A stretch of DNA of 64,000 nucleotides from Limnobaculum eriocheiris (lineage in GTDB: Bacteria > Pseudomonadota > Gammaproteobacteria > Enterobacterales > Enterobacteriaceae), in contig NZ_JAJNAG010000012.1 of NCBI RefSeq assembly GCF_021010575.1, forward strand, positions 1 to 64,000, in the 5' to 3' direction. This document shows positions 9,659-19,333 of this stretch, in pieces. The position numbers and the translations under genes are program-made. Positions within the stretch are counted from its first letter, which is position 1. Every line of letters begins with the position of its first letter. Under the pieces are notes generated by a model. The model did not search any database, was not told where the DNA came from, and was given only the letters and a program-made list of their open reading frames with translations.

Positions 9659-11365
9659 ATGGAATTATTTTTTTCTCAAAAATACAATTATATAAAATCA
9701 TTTTCATTACTAATAACACTGATCCCTTTGATTAGTGAGGCTGCCCCTGAACTTAAAGAAATCAACGATCAGCAAATTATTAATCAACAAGAACGACAAA
9801 AAGCATTAGAACAGCAACTCTCCCCGGATCGCCCTGATGTACGTACCGAATTACCCGCTGGCAGTTCAACTATCAAGCAATTTCCTACAGAGGAGACCTG
9901 CTTTCCCATCGAACAGGTGGAATTGAGCGGCAGCCAGTATCTGACTAACTGGTTATCACTCCAGACTATTGCTAATCAGGCTAATGGTCAGTGTCTGGGA
10001 GGAGAAGGCATCAACTTATTGATGAGTGCTCTGCAAAATCGCTTGATAGACCGAGGCTACATCACCACGCGCGTATTGGCTCCCCCACAGGATTTAACTC
10101 GTGGTAAACTGGAGTTAAAAATACTGGAAGGGGAAGTCAGTCATATTCTATTGTCGCCAGATAGCGATCATTATATTCAGACCTTCAATACTCTTCCCGT
10201 GTCCGAAGGTGATTTGCTCAATCTGAGAGATATTGAACAAGGGCTGGAGAATTTACGTCGGGTTCCAACAGCTCAGGCTGATATCAATATGATGCCGGGA
10301 CAAGAACCCGGGGAAACCGATCTGGTCATTACCTGGAAACAGAGTCGTCAATGGCGATTGGGTGCCTCACTGGATGATTCAGGTACCGTAAGTACCGGTC
10401 GTTATCAGGGAGGACTCACCCTGTACGTGGATAATCCCCTGTCGCTTAACGATACTTTTTATATTTCCGGCGGTCACGATTTACAATGGAAAAACGATCG
10501 GGGAAGCCACAACTACGCCGCTCATTATTCCGTACCCTATGGTTACTGGAATCTGAATACAACTACCAGTGCCTACAGCTATAACCAAAAAGTTGCCGGC
10601 CTGATAGAGAACTATAACTACAGCGGTGACAGTAAAAATCTGACCTTTGGCTTAAGTCGTTTATTACATCGTGATGCATCACAAAAAACCACATTTACAT
10701 ATGATGTATTACTAAGAGAAAGTCGCAATTACATTAATGATACCGAGGTAGAAGTTCAGCGTCGGAATACTGCTGCATGGCGCGTAGGAATAATGCATCG
10801 TCACTATATTGATGCTATTACACTGGACGCCGGCATCACCTACCAGCAAGGTACCCGCTGGTTTGGCGCGCAACCTGCACCTGAAGAATACGTTGGGCAA
10901 GCTACCGCGTTGAGTAAAATAACCCAACTGTCTGCTAATCTGGATTGGCCTTTTAACCTGTTTGAACAACAATTCAGCTTCCGCACTCAGTATCAACGCC
11001 AACTTCCCTCAAGTACCGCACTGACCTCTCAGGAGCGTTTCTCCATCGGTGGTCGCTACACGGTGCGTGGCTTTGATGGTGAATTGAGCCTGTCCGCAGA
11101 TCGCGGATGGTTTACACGTAATGAATTAGCCTGGCGAACACCGCTGCCAGCGCAAGAGCTGTATGTTGGTATGGATTATGGCGAAGTCGGTGGCCGTGGA
11201 AGTGATTACCTGCTGGGGAAACATCTGGCGGGTGCCGTTCTGGGGCTAAGAGGCTATGCCTTTCGCACCAGCTATGATGTTTTTGCCGGAGTCCCCACTT
11301 CGAAGCCGGATGGCTTCCACACCGATCCGGTGACGTTGGGGTTCAACCTTAACTGGCAATATTGA
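9659..11365 (+). CDS. Two-partner secretion outer-membrane transporter (FhaC/ShlB/HecB family)
   Basis: TpsB proteins are Omp85-superfamily barrels that secrete one dedicated TpsA protein across the outer membrane. The 568-aa product has a signal peptide (hydrophobic core [13 protein letters not shown], cleavage near residue 29) and a Q/E-rich linker ([14 protein letters not shown]). ShlB-type POTRA domains follow at about residues 75-210 ([39 protein letters not shown]). The 16-stranded barrel has the conserved lid-loop motif TVRGFDGE near residue 470 and ends FNLNWQY. The start ATG has only a weak Shine-Dalgarno. It lies 81 nt upstream of its evident substrate gene. Confidence 0.93.
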   Translation: MELFFSQKYNYIKSFSLLITLIPLISEAAPELKEINDQQIINQQERQKALEQQLSPDRPDVRTELPAGSSTIKQFPTEETCFPIEQVELSGSQYLTNWLSLQTIANQANGQCLGGEGINLLMSALQNRLIDRGYITTRVLAPPQDLTRGKLELKILEGEVSHILLSPDSDHYIQTFNTLPVSEGDLLNLRDIEQGLENLRRVPTAQADINMMPGQEPGETDLVITWKQSRQWRLGASLDDSGTVSTGRYQGGLTLYVDNPLSLNDTFYISGGHDLQWKNDRGSHNYAAHYSVPYGYWNLNTTTSAYSYNQKVAGLIENYNYSGDSKNLTFGLSRLLHRDASQKTTFTYDVLLRESRNYINDTEVEVQRRNTAAWRVGIMHRHYIDAITLDAGITYQQGTRWFGAQPAPEEYVGQATALSKITQLSANLDWPFNLFEQQFSFRTQYQRQLPSSTALTSQERFSIGGRYTVRGFDGELSLSADRGWFTRNELAWRTPLPAQELYVGMDYGEVGGRGSDYLLGKHLAGAVLGLRGYAFRTSYDVFAGVPTSKPDGFHTDPVTLGFNLNWQY

Positions 11366-11446
11366 GACTGCATGGATGCTAAATTTACTTGATAGAAAGA
11401 TAACAAATAATAATTATTATGCCTTTGAAATAAAAAGGATTTATTT

Positions 11447-14400
11447 ATGAACAAGAATTTGTATCGCGTGATTTTCAACCGGGTACAGGGTATGCTAATA
11501 GTGGTTCCTGAGATAGCGGGAACTCACTCGGCAGAAGGCCCCTCATCTGGCCGTGGACAAACATTTGGTCAGCTCATTGCTGGCCTGTCCCCGCTGGTAT
11601 TGATGACCAGTATCGCGTTGGGTTTAATCAGCGTCAGTTTACCTGCACAAGCCGATATTGTGGCCGACCCAAATGCACCGGGCAATCAGCAGCCAACCGT
11701 TCTCGGTAGCGGTAATGGAACACCGCAGGTTAATATTCAGACTCCCAGCGCCGGGGGCGTATCTCGCAATACCTACAGCCAGTTTGATGTGGATAATCGC
11801 GGAGCCATTCTTAATAACTCAGGTACATCAGTACAGACACAGTTGGGCGGCTATATTGATGGCAACCCTAACATGGCTCAGGGCAGCGCGAAGATCATTT
11901 TGAATGAAGTAAACTCTCGTAACCCAAGCCACCTGAATGGTTATGTGGAAGTAGCCGGACAGAAAGCGCAAGTGGTTATTGCTAACCCATCTGGCATAAC
12001 CTGCGACGGTTGTGGATTCATCAACTCCAATCGGGCAACGCTAACTACCGGTACGCCGGTAATGAACAATGGTAATCTTGAAGGTTATGATGTTCATCAG
12101 GGAAAAGTCACCATTCAGGGCAAAGGGCTGGACGGTAGTAAACAAAGTTATACCGATATCGTCGCACAATCCGTCGAGGTTAATGCTGGCGTCTGGGCCA
12201 ATGAATTAAATGTAGTCACCGGCAAGAACAAAGTTAGCGCTGATACCAAACGGGTGGAAAAGCAAGGTAGTAATGATACCAACAGTCCACAGTTCTCTGT
12301 TGATGTATCCGCACTGGGTGGGATGTATGCCAATAGTATTCGCATGGTGGGCACCGAAAACGGCGTAGGCGTGCGTAACGCCGGTAATATTGGTGCTCAG
12401 GCAGGTTCTGTAGTCATTACTGCCGACGGTCGCATTGAGAATAAAGGCACTATCAGCAGCGCGCAAAGCCTGCAAATATCCACTCAGCAAGGCATCAATA
12501 ACCAGGGTACGCTACAAGCTCAACAGGATGTTACTCTTACCGCCCAAGGCAAAATAGAAAACACTAATGCCGGTAAAATTAGCGCTGCAGAAAATACTAC
12601 CGTCACTACCCAGGATAACCTGACTAACCGGGGAACGATCGCTGCCAGTAAAAAAGCCACAATCAAGAACAATGCCAATACCAGCAACAGCGGTACTATT
12701 GTTGCAGGTCAGGAGCTGTCAGTTTCTACTAATACTCTTGATAACAGTGGTACCTTAAAGAGTCATGGTCATACCACAATCAATACTCAAGGATACCTCA
12801 ATAATGTAACTGGCTCCCAAATCATCAGCGAAGGTTTCCTTCGTATTGATAACGGTGGCAACCTGATGAATCAGGGTGACATCAGTGCATCCGCCGGTGC
12901 AGAACTAACCAGCCAAAGCACGTTTATTAACAGCGGTATCTTATACAGTAAGGGCGATTTGTGGATTAGCGCCGAACAGTCAATTTCTAACCAGGGTACT
13001 ATCAGTGCTGAGCATAACCTGAACCTGACGACTTACGGTTCGTTATTTAATCAGGAGATGATTTACGGTAAGGGTCTGGTTTCACTAAATGCTGGCGGCA
13101 ACATTACTAATCAGGGCACTATTGGCTCTGACAGTAGCTTAAAACTGGCGACTACGGGTAGCCTGTTAAATAGCGGTTTTCTACAGAGCCGGAGAGCACT
13201 TGAAGTTCATACAGATAACGGCATAAATAATAGCGGTACTATCAACACCAATAGCGACCTGAGCCTGGTGACTAAAGGAAGTTTGAAAAATGATGGTACG
13301 ATTTATACCAAAAATAACGCCACCATCAACGCAACTGGCCTAATCACCAATACAGGAATGATCGGCGCAGACCGCAATCTGACACTAACCACTGCCGATT
13401 CATTGCGTAACCGAGGCACCCTGTACAGTAAGGGAACCGGAAATTACCGTATCGATGGCGACTTCATCAACAGCAAATTAATGCGCAGTGAAGATCAACT
13501 CTTATTGAATGCCGATGGCTCGATTATTAACGAAGCGGATATTTTCGCCTTTGCTGGCCTTAACCTGAGCTCGGGGCAAAACTTCTATAATCGTTCTAAA
13601 GTGTATAGTGGCGGTGAGATGAATCTGAGAGTCGCTAATAATATTGTTAACTCATCAGCGCTGGTGGCATTAAATAATATCATGTTAGTTGCCACCAGCG
13701 TCAATAATACCAATGAAGCTCTACTCGCCGCTGGCGTAAACGACAATGGCGAAATGGCAGGCCACGGCAATATTACTATCAACGTTGAGCAACCGGCTAA
13801 CCTGCAAGGACAAATTGTTGCCACAGGGGGAATCAATGTCGTTGCCAATGGAATCAACCTATCCGGTGCCCTGGTCAGTGCTGACAGCATGGTATTACAG
13901 GCCCAACATGGTGATATCAATACTGATTTCGCCCACCTGTTCTTCACTAATAGCCTGAGTGCAAAAACCACCAGTAACTGGAGCAATCTGGGTGGCAAGC
14001 TGTATGCAGACCAACTAACGTTAAATGCTGCTTCACTGGATAATGATGCATCGGGTGAAATCAGGGCGAATACAACTCGGTTAAATATTAACGGAACACT
14101 AACCAACCGCGGGCTGATTGACGGAGTTCTCACTGAGCTGCAGGCCCAACAAATTAATAACTATGGCAGTGGTCGTATTTATGGTACCTGGTTACACCTA
14201 CAAGCCGATACCATAAATAACCGTTTTGAGAATGGTGTTGGCGCCACACTGATGGGCCGCAAAAGTATCAATATCGGCACGAATATATTAAATAACTACA
14301 CCCACTCACAGATTTTCAGCGGTGGGGATATATCCGTGGGTCGGACGCTGGATAAGAATGGGCTGGCCTCTGGCTGGGCAAGTGAGATCAACAACCACAG

Positions 14401-15400
14401 TGCCACAATTGAAGCACGAGGAAATCTGCAACTTTCCGTCAGCCAACTCAAAAACATTAATGACAACTTTGTCGCGGAACTCCAGGAAGGCTCCGACGAG
14501 GTCACAATTATAGAAAGCGATCCGGCGAAAATTTTAGCCAGCGGCAACCTGACCATTTCTGCCGATACCGTTCTGAATGATAAAAGCCAGATTAAAGCGG
14601 GAGGCATCCTGAATATTGACGCTAACCAGATAACCGATATCAAAATTCCTGGCTCGAGTTCTGGCTATGATGTTGGCCTTCTGAAACAAAATACTGATAG
14701 CGATCAAGAGCAGCAGAAGTATCAATATATGCCTGATACTGTGTCTCAAAATTCTATGTTAAAGCCTTCCGGAACGCAGAGTTCTTCCCTATTAAAAGAT
14801 AATCAAAATGTAATAAATCCTAATATGGAAAGCTATCGGCCAAATATCAATATTGGCGCAATGAATATTGACCAGGTCACAATACAGGTTAATGAAATAG
14901 ACGGTCCTGGAGAAATCAACATTGTCGTCAGCTCACCCGCTCAAGATATACTATTAGCGAATGCCAACCTGCATATAGTACCTCCTGCCGTAGGTAACAG
15001 CGTTTTGGTAGAAAGCGATCCAAAATTTACACAATATAAAACCTGGTTAGCTACAGACTATATGTCCAGCAAGTTAAGAACAGATCACAATAATACGCAC
15101 CAACGTTTAAGTGATAATTACCATGAGCAGCAGTTTGTTCGTGACCAAACCATTAACCTGACGGGACAACCCTCTCTAAATCATGCTACCAATGATGAAG
15201 AGCAGTACACAGCGATGATGAACGCGGGAATTGAGTTTGCTCAAAAGTATGACTTACCTTTGGGTGTGCCTCTGACTTCAGAACAGATAAGCAATTTGAC
15301 TTCAGATATCATTTGGTTAATTAATCATGAAGTCATTCAGACCGATGGCTCTAAACAAACCGTTCTGATTCCTCATATTTATGCGGTTATGAAGCTATAA
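11447..15400 (+). CDS. Filamentous haemagglutinin-type TpsA exoprotein (short form)
   Basis: Secreted adhesin-like beta-helix protein, exported by the TpsB encoded just upstream. The 1317-aa product starts with an extended signal peptide region (MNKNLYRVIFN, then LMTSIALGLISVSLPAQA). The TPS secretion domain follows, with NPNM near residue 145 and the NPSGITCDGCGF form of the NPNGI motif. The middle is many 20-residue haemagglutinin repeats (patterns such as NNSGTI, NQGTI, LTTADSL). The C-terminal 200 residues resemble the conserved region that in CdiA/FHA proteins ends VLVPxVY; this protein stops just there (VLIPHIYAVMKL). No VENN motif or toxin tip is seen, and no immunity gene follows, so contact-dependent inhibition activity is unlikely. 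Confidence 0.92.
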   Translation: MNKNLYRVIFNRVQGMLIVVPEIAGTHSAEGPSSGRGQTFGQLIAGLSPLVLMTSIALGLISVSLPAQADIVADPNAPGNQQPTVLGSGNGTPQVNIQTPSAGGVSRNTYSQFDVDNRGAILNNSGTSVQTQLGGYIDGNPNMAQGSAKIILNEVNSRNPSHLNGYVEVAGQKAQVVIANPSGITCDGCGFINSNRATLTTGTPVMNNGNLEGYDVHQGKVTIQGKGLDGSKQSYTDIVAQSVEVNAGVWANELNVVTGKNKVSADTKRVEKQGSNDTNSPQFSVDVSALGGMYANSIRMVGTENGVGVRNAGNIGAQAGSVVITADGRIENKGTISSAQSLQISTQQGINNQGTLQAQQDVTLTAQGKIENTNAGKISAAENTTVTTQDNLTNRGTIAASKKATIKNNANTSNSGTIVAGQELSVSTNTLDNSGTLKSHGHTTINTQGYLNNVTGSQIISEGFLRIDNGGNLMNQGDISASAGAELTSQSTFINSGILYSKGDLWISAEQSISNQGTISAEHNLNLTTYGSLFNQEMIYGKGLVSLNAGGNITNQGTIGSDSSLKLATTGSLLNSGFLQSRRALEVHTDNGINNSGTINTNSDLSLVTKGSLKNDGTIYTKNNATINATGLITNTGMIGADRNLTLTTADSLRNRGTLYSKGTGNYRIDGDFINSKLMRSEDQLLLNADGSIINEADIFAFAGLNLSSGQNFYNRSKVYSGGEMNLRVANNIVNSSALVALNNIMLVATSVNNTNEALLAAGVNDNGEMAGHGNITINVEQPANLQGQIVATGGINVVANGINLSGALVSADSMVLQAQHGDINTDFAHLFFTNSLSAKTTSNWSNLGGKLYADQLTLNAASLDNDASGEIRANTTRLNINGTLTNRGLIDGVLTELQAQQINNYGSGRIYGTWLHLQADTINNRFENGVGATLMGRKSINIGTNILNNYTHSQIFSGGDISVGRTLDKNGLASGWASEINNHSATIEARGNLQLSVSQLKNINDNFVAELQEGSDEVTIIESDPAKILASGNLTISADTVLNDKSQIKAGGILNIDANQITDIKIPGSSSGYDVGLLKQNTDSDQEQQKYQYMPDTVSQNSMLKPSGTQSSSLLKDNQNVINPNMESYRPNINIGAMNIDQVTIQVNEIDGPGEINIVVSSPAQDILLANANLHIVPPAVGNSVLVESDPKFTQYKTWLATDYMSSKLRTDHNNTHQRLSDNYHEQQFVRDQTINLTGQPSLNHATNDEEQYTAMMNAGIEFAQKYDLPLGVPLTSEQISNLTSDIIWLINHEVIQTDGSKQTVLIPHIYAVMKL

Positions 15401-15448
15401 GAAGCCATGTTGATATGGGACTCATCAATGGATGAAAACCGTGAACCT

Positions 15449-15482
15449 GACAACGGGTAGTCGCCACTATCCGTTGTCTTTT
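15449..15482 (+). terminator. Intrinsic terminator after tpsA
   Basis: GACAACGG pairs with CCGTTGTC (extended by an inner TAG/CTA pair) and is followed by TTTTAT. It lies between the convergent tpsA and lipoprotein genes. Confidence 0.8.
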
Positions 15483-15511
15483 ATCGTTAACTGCTTCAGA
15501 ACACAGTGAAA

Positions 15512-16046
15512 TTAATCATTTTTTACCACTGCACCATGAATATCGCCCTGAGATCGAAACAAGCGCAGTTCACTTTCATCTAAAATTTGGGCTTGCTCCG
15601 CAAGCGCTGGAAAATCTCTCACCGTCCAATAACTATCAGGCACCGGCAGCCGTTCCATATTCTCTCCGGGCAAACTCAGGCGTAATAACCGATCGGTTAT
15701 CCGTATAGATATGCCCTACCTGCTCATCAGAAACACTCAGCAAGTTGGCTGCGGTATCCAACAGGCTGTCGCTATAATGATGAGTACCCAGTTTATTGGC
15801 TTCAACAATATTACCAATTTGGTAAACCGGCAGCGGAATACCAATCACGCTAACCCCAAGGTTATAGCCAAATGCACAACAAGGGCGTAAACCATCAGGT
15901 GGATTTATTGGCGTAATCACCGGATAAACCTGACTGGCTGATTCAGCAGGAATCATTGACAGATTGGGGTCAGAAGGAGTTATTGGTGATACATCGTTTT
16001 TACAGGCGGCCAACAGTAACAGAAATAGCAGACTAAAATAGTGCAT
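15512..16046 (-). pseudogene. Small lipoprotein gene, frameshifted
   Basis: The 5' part encodes a short lipoprotein signal peptide (MHYFSLLFLLLLAAC, lipobox LAAC with the lipid-bearing cysteine at residue 15) and a periplasmic domain (GYNLGVSVIGIPLPVYQIGN) that I do not recognise. The annotated frame stops at 15636 after an atypical R/A/G-rich tail. An adjacent frame continues a plausible sequence (RLSLPGENMERLPVPDSY, then FPALAEQAQILDESELRLF) to a stop at 15512. One extra base near 15699-15704 (GATAACC for GATACC) explains the split. Repaired length is about 177 aa. Its location behind tpsA suggests a surface or biogenesis accessory, but this is inference. Confidence 0.65.
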
Positions 16047-16450
16047 TTAAAAAATGCCCTTGGGCTAAATAAAAAACCATCAAAAAAGTATTATTTCCTT
16101 GTCGCTATTATATCTGGCACGCGCAGAAAAAATGGATAAGAATCTAAAACTCCCACTCTTGCCAATAATTATACCGCAAATAATAAAAAACTAATGACCA
16201 AAACAATCGAAACCCAACTAAATCAATGTAATTAACATCTCATTAATATATATAAATAATAATCCGATAGGATGGTCGTAGAACCTGCATTCCATAAAAA
16301 ATATCATACTTATTTATAAAATCTTTTTATATAATTTCACCGCAATAATTTCTGAGGATAATATTTATATACTCGTATCAATGATAAATAAATTAAAAGT
16401 ACAACGAAATAAATCGATTAATTTATCTGAAAAAGGACCTTGAGGACTTT
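16047..16450. other. AT-rich intergenic region between divergent lipoprotein and autotransporter genes
   Basis: About 400 nt, strongly AT-rich, without a coding frame. It must carry the promoters of both flanking surface genes. The AT-richness is typical of H-NS-silenced, horizontally acquired surface loci, but no specific site was identified. Confidence 0.55.
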
Positions 16451-18397
16451 ATGAAAAAAACATTGCTGGCATGTGCAATTAGTTCATTACTTTTAGGCGC
16501 TTCAACCAATGCACTGGCATTTACTGAAGATGTCCGGGGGATTACGGTAAGCAATGAATTAGTTATTGCACCACCTCCTTTATCTAATGGATATATTCGT
16601 CGCTCCCAGAGCGTTTGGAAAGGTGGCATAATTAACAATAATACGGTCAGCGATGGTGGGTATATCTATATTCAGGACGGCGTTGCTAACAGCACCACCG
16701 TCAATCAAGGTGGTTATTTGATGCTGAATCCTGATGAGGGTGCTTTGATCAGAGATACTCAGGTTAATAACGGTGGCTTGCTGAGTTTTTCTAACGGTTC
16801 TCATTCTGTTGGTTATTTAAATGTAGCGCAAGGTGGTGTCGTTAGCATCCCAAATACAGTTGAGTCTATTGATATCACAACAAATACCCCATCAGCCCAA
16901 TCCGGAATCACAGTTGAAAACCTGAAATTGGCAGGGCTACTTATAATAGAACCAAGTTGGATAAGTACACCACGAGAAGATATGGCCCCAGCCCCCTCAG
17001 TATTAGGTGAAAAACTTACCAGCAAAATTAATAACCTCACCCTTGAGGGTGGTAATGTTCAACTCATTCCTTACCGCGCGGGTGGTCAGTTTAACCGCTT
17101 GGAAATTCAGAATTTATCCGGTCATGGTAATTTTGAGATGGTTACCCAACTGGCTGATAACGCCGGTGATTTTATTAACGTATCGGGTAGCGCTACCGGC
17201 CAGTTTGGTGTGAAAGTTACCGATAGTGGTAAAGAACCCTCCGCTGCTGCTCCCTTAACCTTAATACATACCAATCAGGGTAATGCGGCATTTAACCTGA
17301 CCAACGCCAGTGGCACAGTCGATCTGGGCGTGTATCAATATAAACTCTACAGTACCCGTAATGGTGACAGTACTGACTGGTATCTGAATACCTCACCAGA
17401 AAAACCGACGGACAGCCCGGCAACAGAACAGACCAGCCAGCCTGCCGCATCGGGAAATGTAACATCGAATTCCGGCAGCAAAATGCTGAGTAATAGCGCC
17501 AAAGGCGTACTCAATATGGCCGCGGCACCGCAGTATATTCTGTCAGCCGAGCTTTCAACCCTGCGTCAACGTCAGGGTGACTTAACGCTGGATCAAGATG
17601 GCAGCGCTGGCGTATGGGCTCGTTATACCAACGATAACAGCCGAATCTCCGATCACCACAATACCGGTTTTAAAAACAACTTAAACGGACTGGAGATTGG
17701 CGGCGATAAACAACTCGACCTCAGTCAGGGTAAACTACTAATAGGTCTGTTTACTTCTTATAGTAACACCGGTGTGAAATTCGATCAGGGTGGAAACGGT
17801 GAAGTTCGCAGTTATGGCGGTGGTGCTTATCTGACCTATCTGGATAGCTCAGGTTTCTATATTGATACTGTAGTTAAAGGAAACCATCTGAGCAATGATA
17901 TTCATACTCAGAGCAACAGTGGATATATAGCAAAGGGTAACTATAATCAAAATGCTATCACCGCATCCCTTGAAGGCGGGTACAACATTCCTTTATGGCA
18001 AACTTACTCTGCAGAACCTTACGCCAAAGTACAGTATTCGCGTATTGAAGGGGCAGATTACAGATTAAGCAATGGTATGTATTCCAACATTGACGATACT
18101 GATAGCGTACAGGGTGAAATGGGAACTCTGTTAACTACTGCTTTTACCGCCAATGAAATGACCGTAAAACCTTATATAAAGCTGGCCATTGCCCGCGAAT
18201 TTATTAAATCGAATAATGTGAGCATCAATAACATCGACTTTAATAATAATTTCTCGGGTAATGTTGGTAAGTATGGATTGGGTATTGGTGCCTCAGTAAG
18301 CAAGAATGCATCAGTATATACTGAAGTAGATTATCAAAATGGCAATAAGGTGGAAACGCATGTTCGAGTTGATGCAGGGTTCCGAATTCGCTTCTAA
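16451..18397 (+). CDS. Autotransporter (type Va) with AIDA/pertactin-like passenger
   Basis: Surface protein that exports its own passenger through a C-terminal barrel. The 648-aa product has a clear signal peptide (MKKTLLACAISSLLLGASTNALA). The passenger (about residues 24-310) has imperfect repeats with NNGGLLSF, VNQGGYLML and VAQGGVVSI typical of AIDA-type beta-helices, ending in a pertactin-like C-terminal module (LYSTRNGDSTDWYLNTS). A Pro/Ser/Thr-rich linker (about 312-345) precedes the barrel (about 385-648), which ends with aromatic FRIRF. GGACCT lies upstream and the start is ATG. The passenger is short and no protease or catalytic motif is seen, so an adhesin or aggregation role is likely, not proven. 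Confidence 0.92.
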   Translation: MKKTLLACAISSLLLGASTNALAFTEDVRGITVSNELVIAPPPLSNGYIRRSQSVWKGGIINNNTVSDGGYIYIQDGVANSTTVNQGGYLMLNPDEGALIRDTQVNNGGLLSFSNGSHSVGYLNVAQGGVVSIPNTVESIDITTNTPSAQSGITVENLKLAGLLIIEPSWISTPREDMAPAPSVLGEKLTSKINNLTLEGGNVQLIPYRAGGQFNRLEIQNLSGHGNFEMVTQLADNAGDFINVSGSATGQFGVKVTDSGKEPSAAAPLTLIHTNQGNAAFNLTNASGTVDLGVYQYKLYSTRNGDSTDWYLNTSPEKPTDSPATEQTSQPAASGNVTSNSGSKMLSNSAKGVLNMAAAPQYILSAELSTLRQRQGDLTLDQDGSAGVWARYTNDNSRISDHHNTGFKNNLNGLEIGGDKQLDLSQGKLLIGLFTSYSNTGVKFDQGGNGEVRSYGGGAYLTYLDSSGFYIDTVVKGNHLSNDIHTQSNSGYIAKGNYNQNAITASLEGGYNIPLWQTYSAEPYAKVQYSRIEGADYRLSNGMYSNIDDTDSVQGEMGTLLTTAFTANEMTVKPYIKLAIAREFIKSNNVSINNIDFNNNFSGNVGKYGLGIGASVSKNASVYTEVDYQNGNKVETHVRVDAGFRIRF

Positions 18398-18418
18398 TAT
18401 GTAACAATGAAACACATT

Positions 18419-18443
18419 GACCCCATAATAATACTATGGGGTC
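18419..18443. terminator. Hairpin after the autotransporter gene
   Basis: GACCCCATA and TATGGGGTC form a perfect 9-bp stem with a 7-nt loop 22 nt after the stop codon. There is no strong U-tract, so termination is probable but not certain. Confidence 0.6.
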
Positions 18444-18681
18444 AGGTTATATTTATTATTAATGATTCAAAAACCGATGATGAATTCAATATGGAAATAT
18501 TTTGGACAAATTAACATAAATTATTTAATTAAAAGTTATCGATAACTTACTTTCATAACTGAATGGAAGTATTGAAACTCACTTATCATCTGTAATTTAT
18601 AACCTGAATATATTTCTATATTTTTTACAATAACATAAAAGCTACGGGCTTTTAATATAAACAATACCACGAGGGTAATTA

Positions 18682-19254
18682 ATGAATAAGGCTATTTTAT
18701 CAGCAATGATGTTGCTGGCTTTAGGTTCCACTCAAATCTCTCAGGCACAAGAGCAAACCATTACATTGGGTTATTCTCAAAGCCACTTTGAAGATTTTGG
18801 TAAGGTTAACGGTGTGAACGTAAAATATCGTTATGAGTGGGCATCTCCATGGAGTGTCATCTCTTCATTCACCTATATGGACGGTGATACAGATAAAACA
18901 TACCAACGCAACAGCTATAATGTAAAAGCCCACGGCGATGTGAATTATTACTCATTATCCGTTGGTCCAGCCTATCGTATTAATGATTACGTTAGTCTGT
19001 ATACCACACTCGGGGTAGCTACCGGCAAGTTTGATTACTCTGCGGATAAATACAGTAAACAAAACCAATATATGTACCATATGAATAAGGACGGCAGTAA
19101 ACATAAAACCACATTCATGTATGGTGCAGGTGTACAGATTAACCCAATGGAAAACTTCGCCATTGATGTTGGTTACGAAGGTACCCACATGGAAGACAAT
19201 GGTATGCAGTTTACTTCTAACGGTTTTAACATTGGTGCCGGTTACCGTTTCTAG
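18682..19254 (+). CDS. Ail/Lom/OmpX-family outer-membrane protein
   Basis: An 8-stranded outer-membrane barrel of the Ail/PagC/OmpX family; members mediate adhesion and serum resistance. The 190-aa product has a signal peptide (MNKAILSAMMLLALGSTQISQA) followed by alternating strands: TITLGYSQSH, VNVKYRYEWASPWSVISSFTY, YSLSVGPAYRINDYVSLYTTLG, TTFMYGAGVQINPMENFAIDV and the terminal NIGAGYRF. The family hallmark YRxNDYVSLY is intact. GAGGGTAA precedes the ATG. A long AT-rich leader and a strong terminator make it monocistronic. Which member of the family it matches best cannot be decided by eye. Confidence 0.93.
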   Translation: MNKAILSAMMLLALGSTQISQAQEQTITLGYSQSHFEDFGKVNGVNVKYRYEWASPWSVISSFTYMDGDTDKTYQRNSYNVKAHGDVNYYSLSVGPAYRINDYVSLYTTLGVATGKFDYSADKYSKQNQYMYHMNKDGSKHKTTFMYGAGVQINPMENFAIDVGYEGTHMEDNGMQFTSNGFNIGAGYRF

Positions 19255-19275
19255 TTCCGTATCAGCTAAGAATTT

Positions 19276-19312
19276 AAAGCCCGTAAATCACAACGTATTT
19301 ACGGGCTTTTTT
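19276..19312 (+). terminator. Intrinsic terminator after the ail-like gene
   Basis: AAAGCCCGTAAAT pairs with ATTTACGGGCTTT (13 bp), followed by a T run. The minus-strand version has A-rich flanks, so it may also serve convergent argH. Confidence 0.9.
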
Positions 19313-19333
19313 ATAAAAATATGATTGTAACAA

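Noticed and set aside
13585-14133. 182-aa frame opposite the TpsA repeat region
   Set aside because: Low-complexity antisense of beta-helix repeats, a frequent artefact.
11447-15400. Contact-dependent inhibition (cdiBAI) locus
   Set aside because: No VENN/pretoxin region or toxin tip, and no immunity gene after the TpsA; plain TPS adhesin is the safer call.
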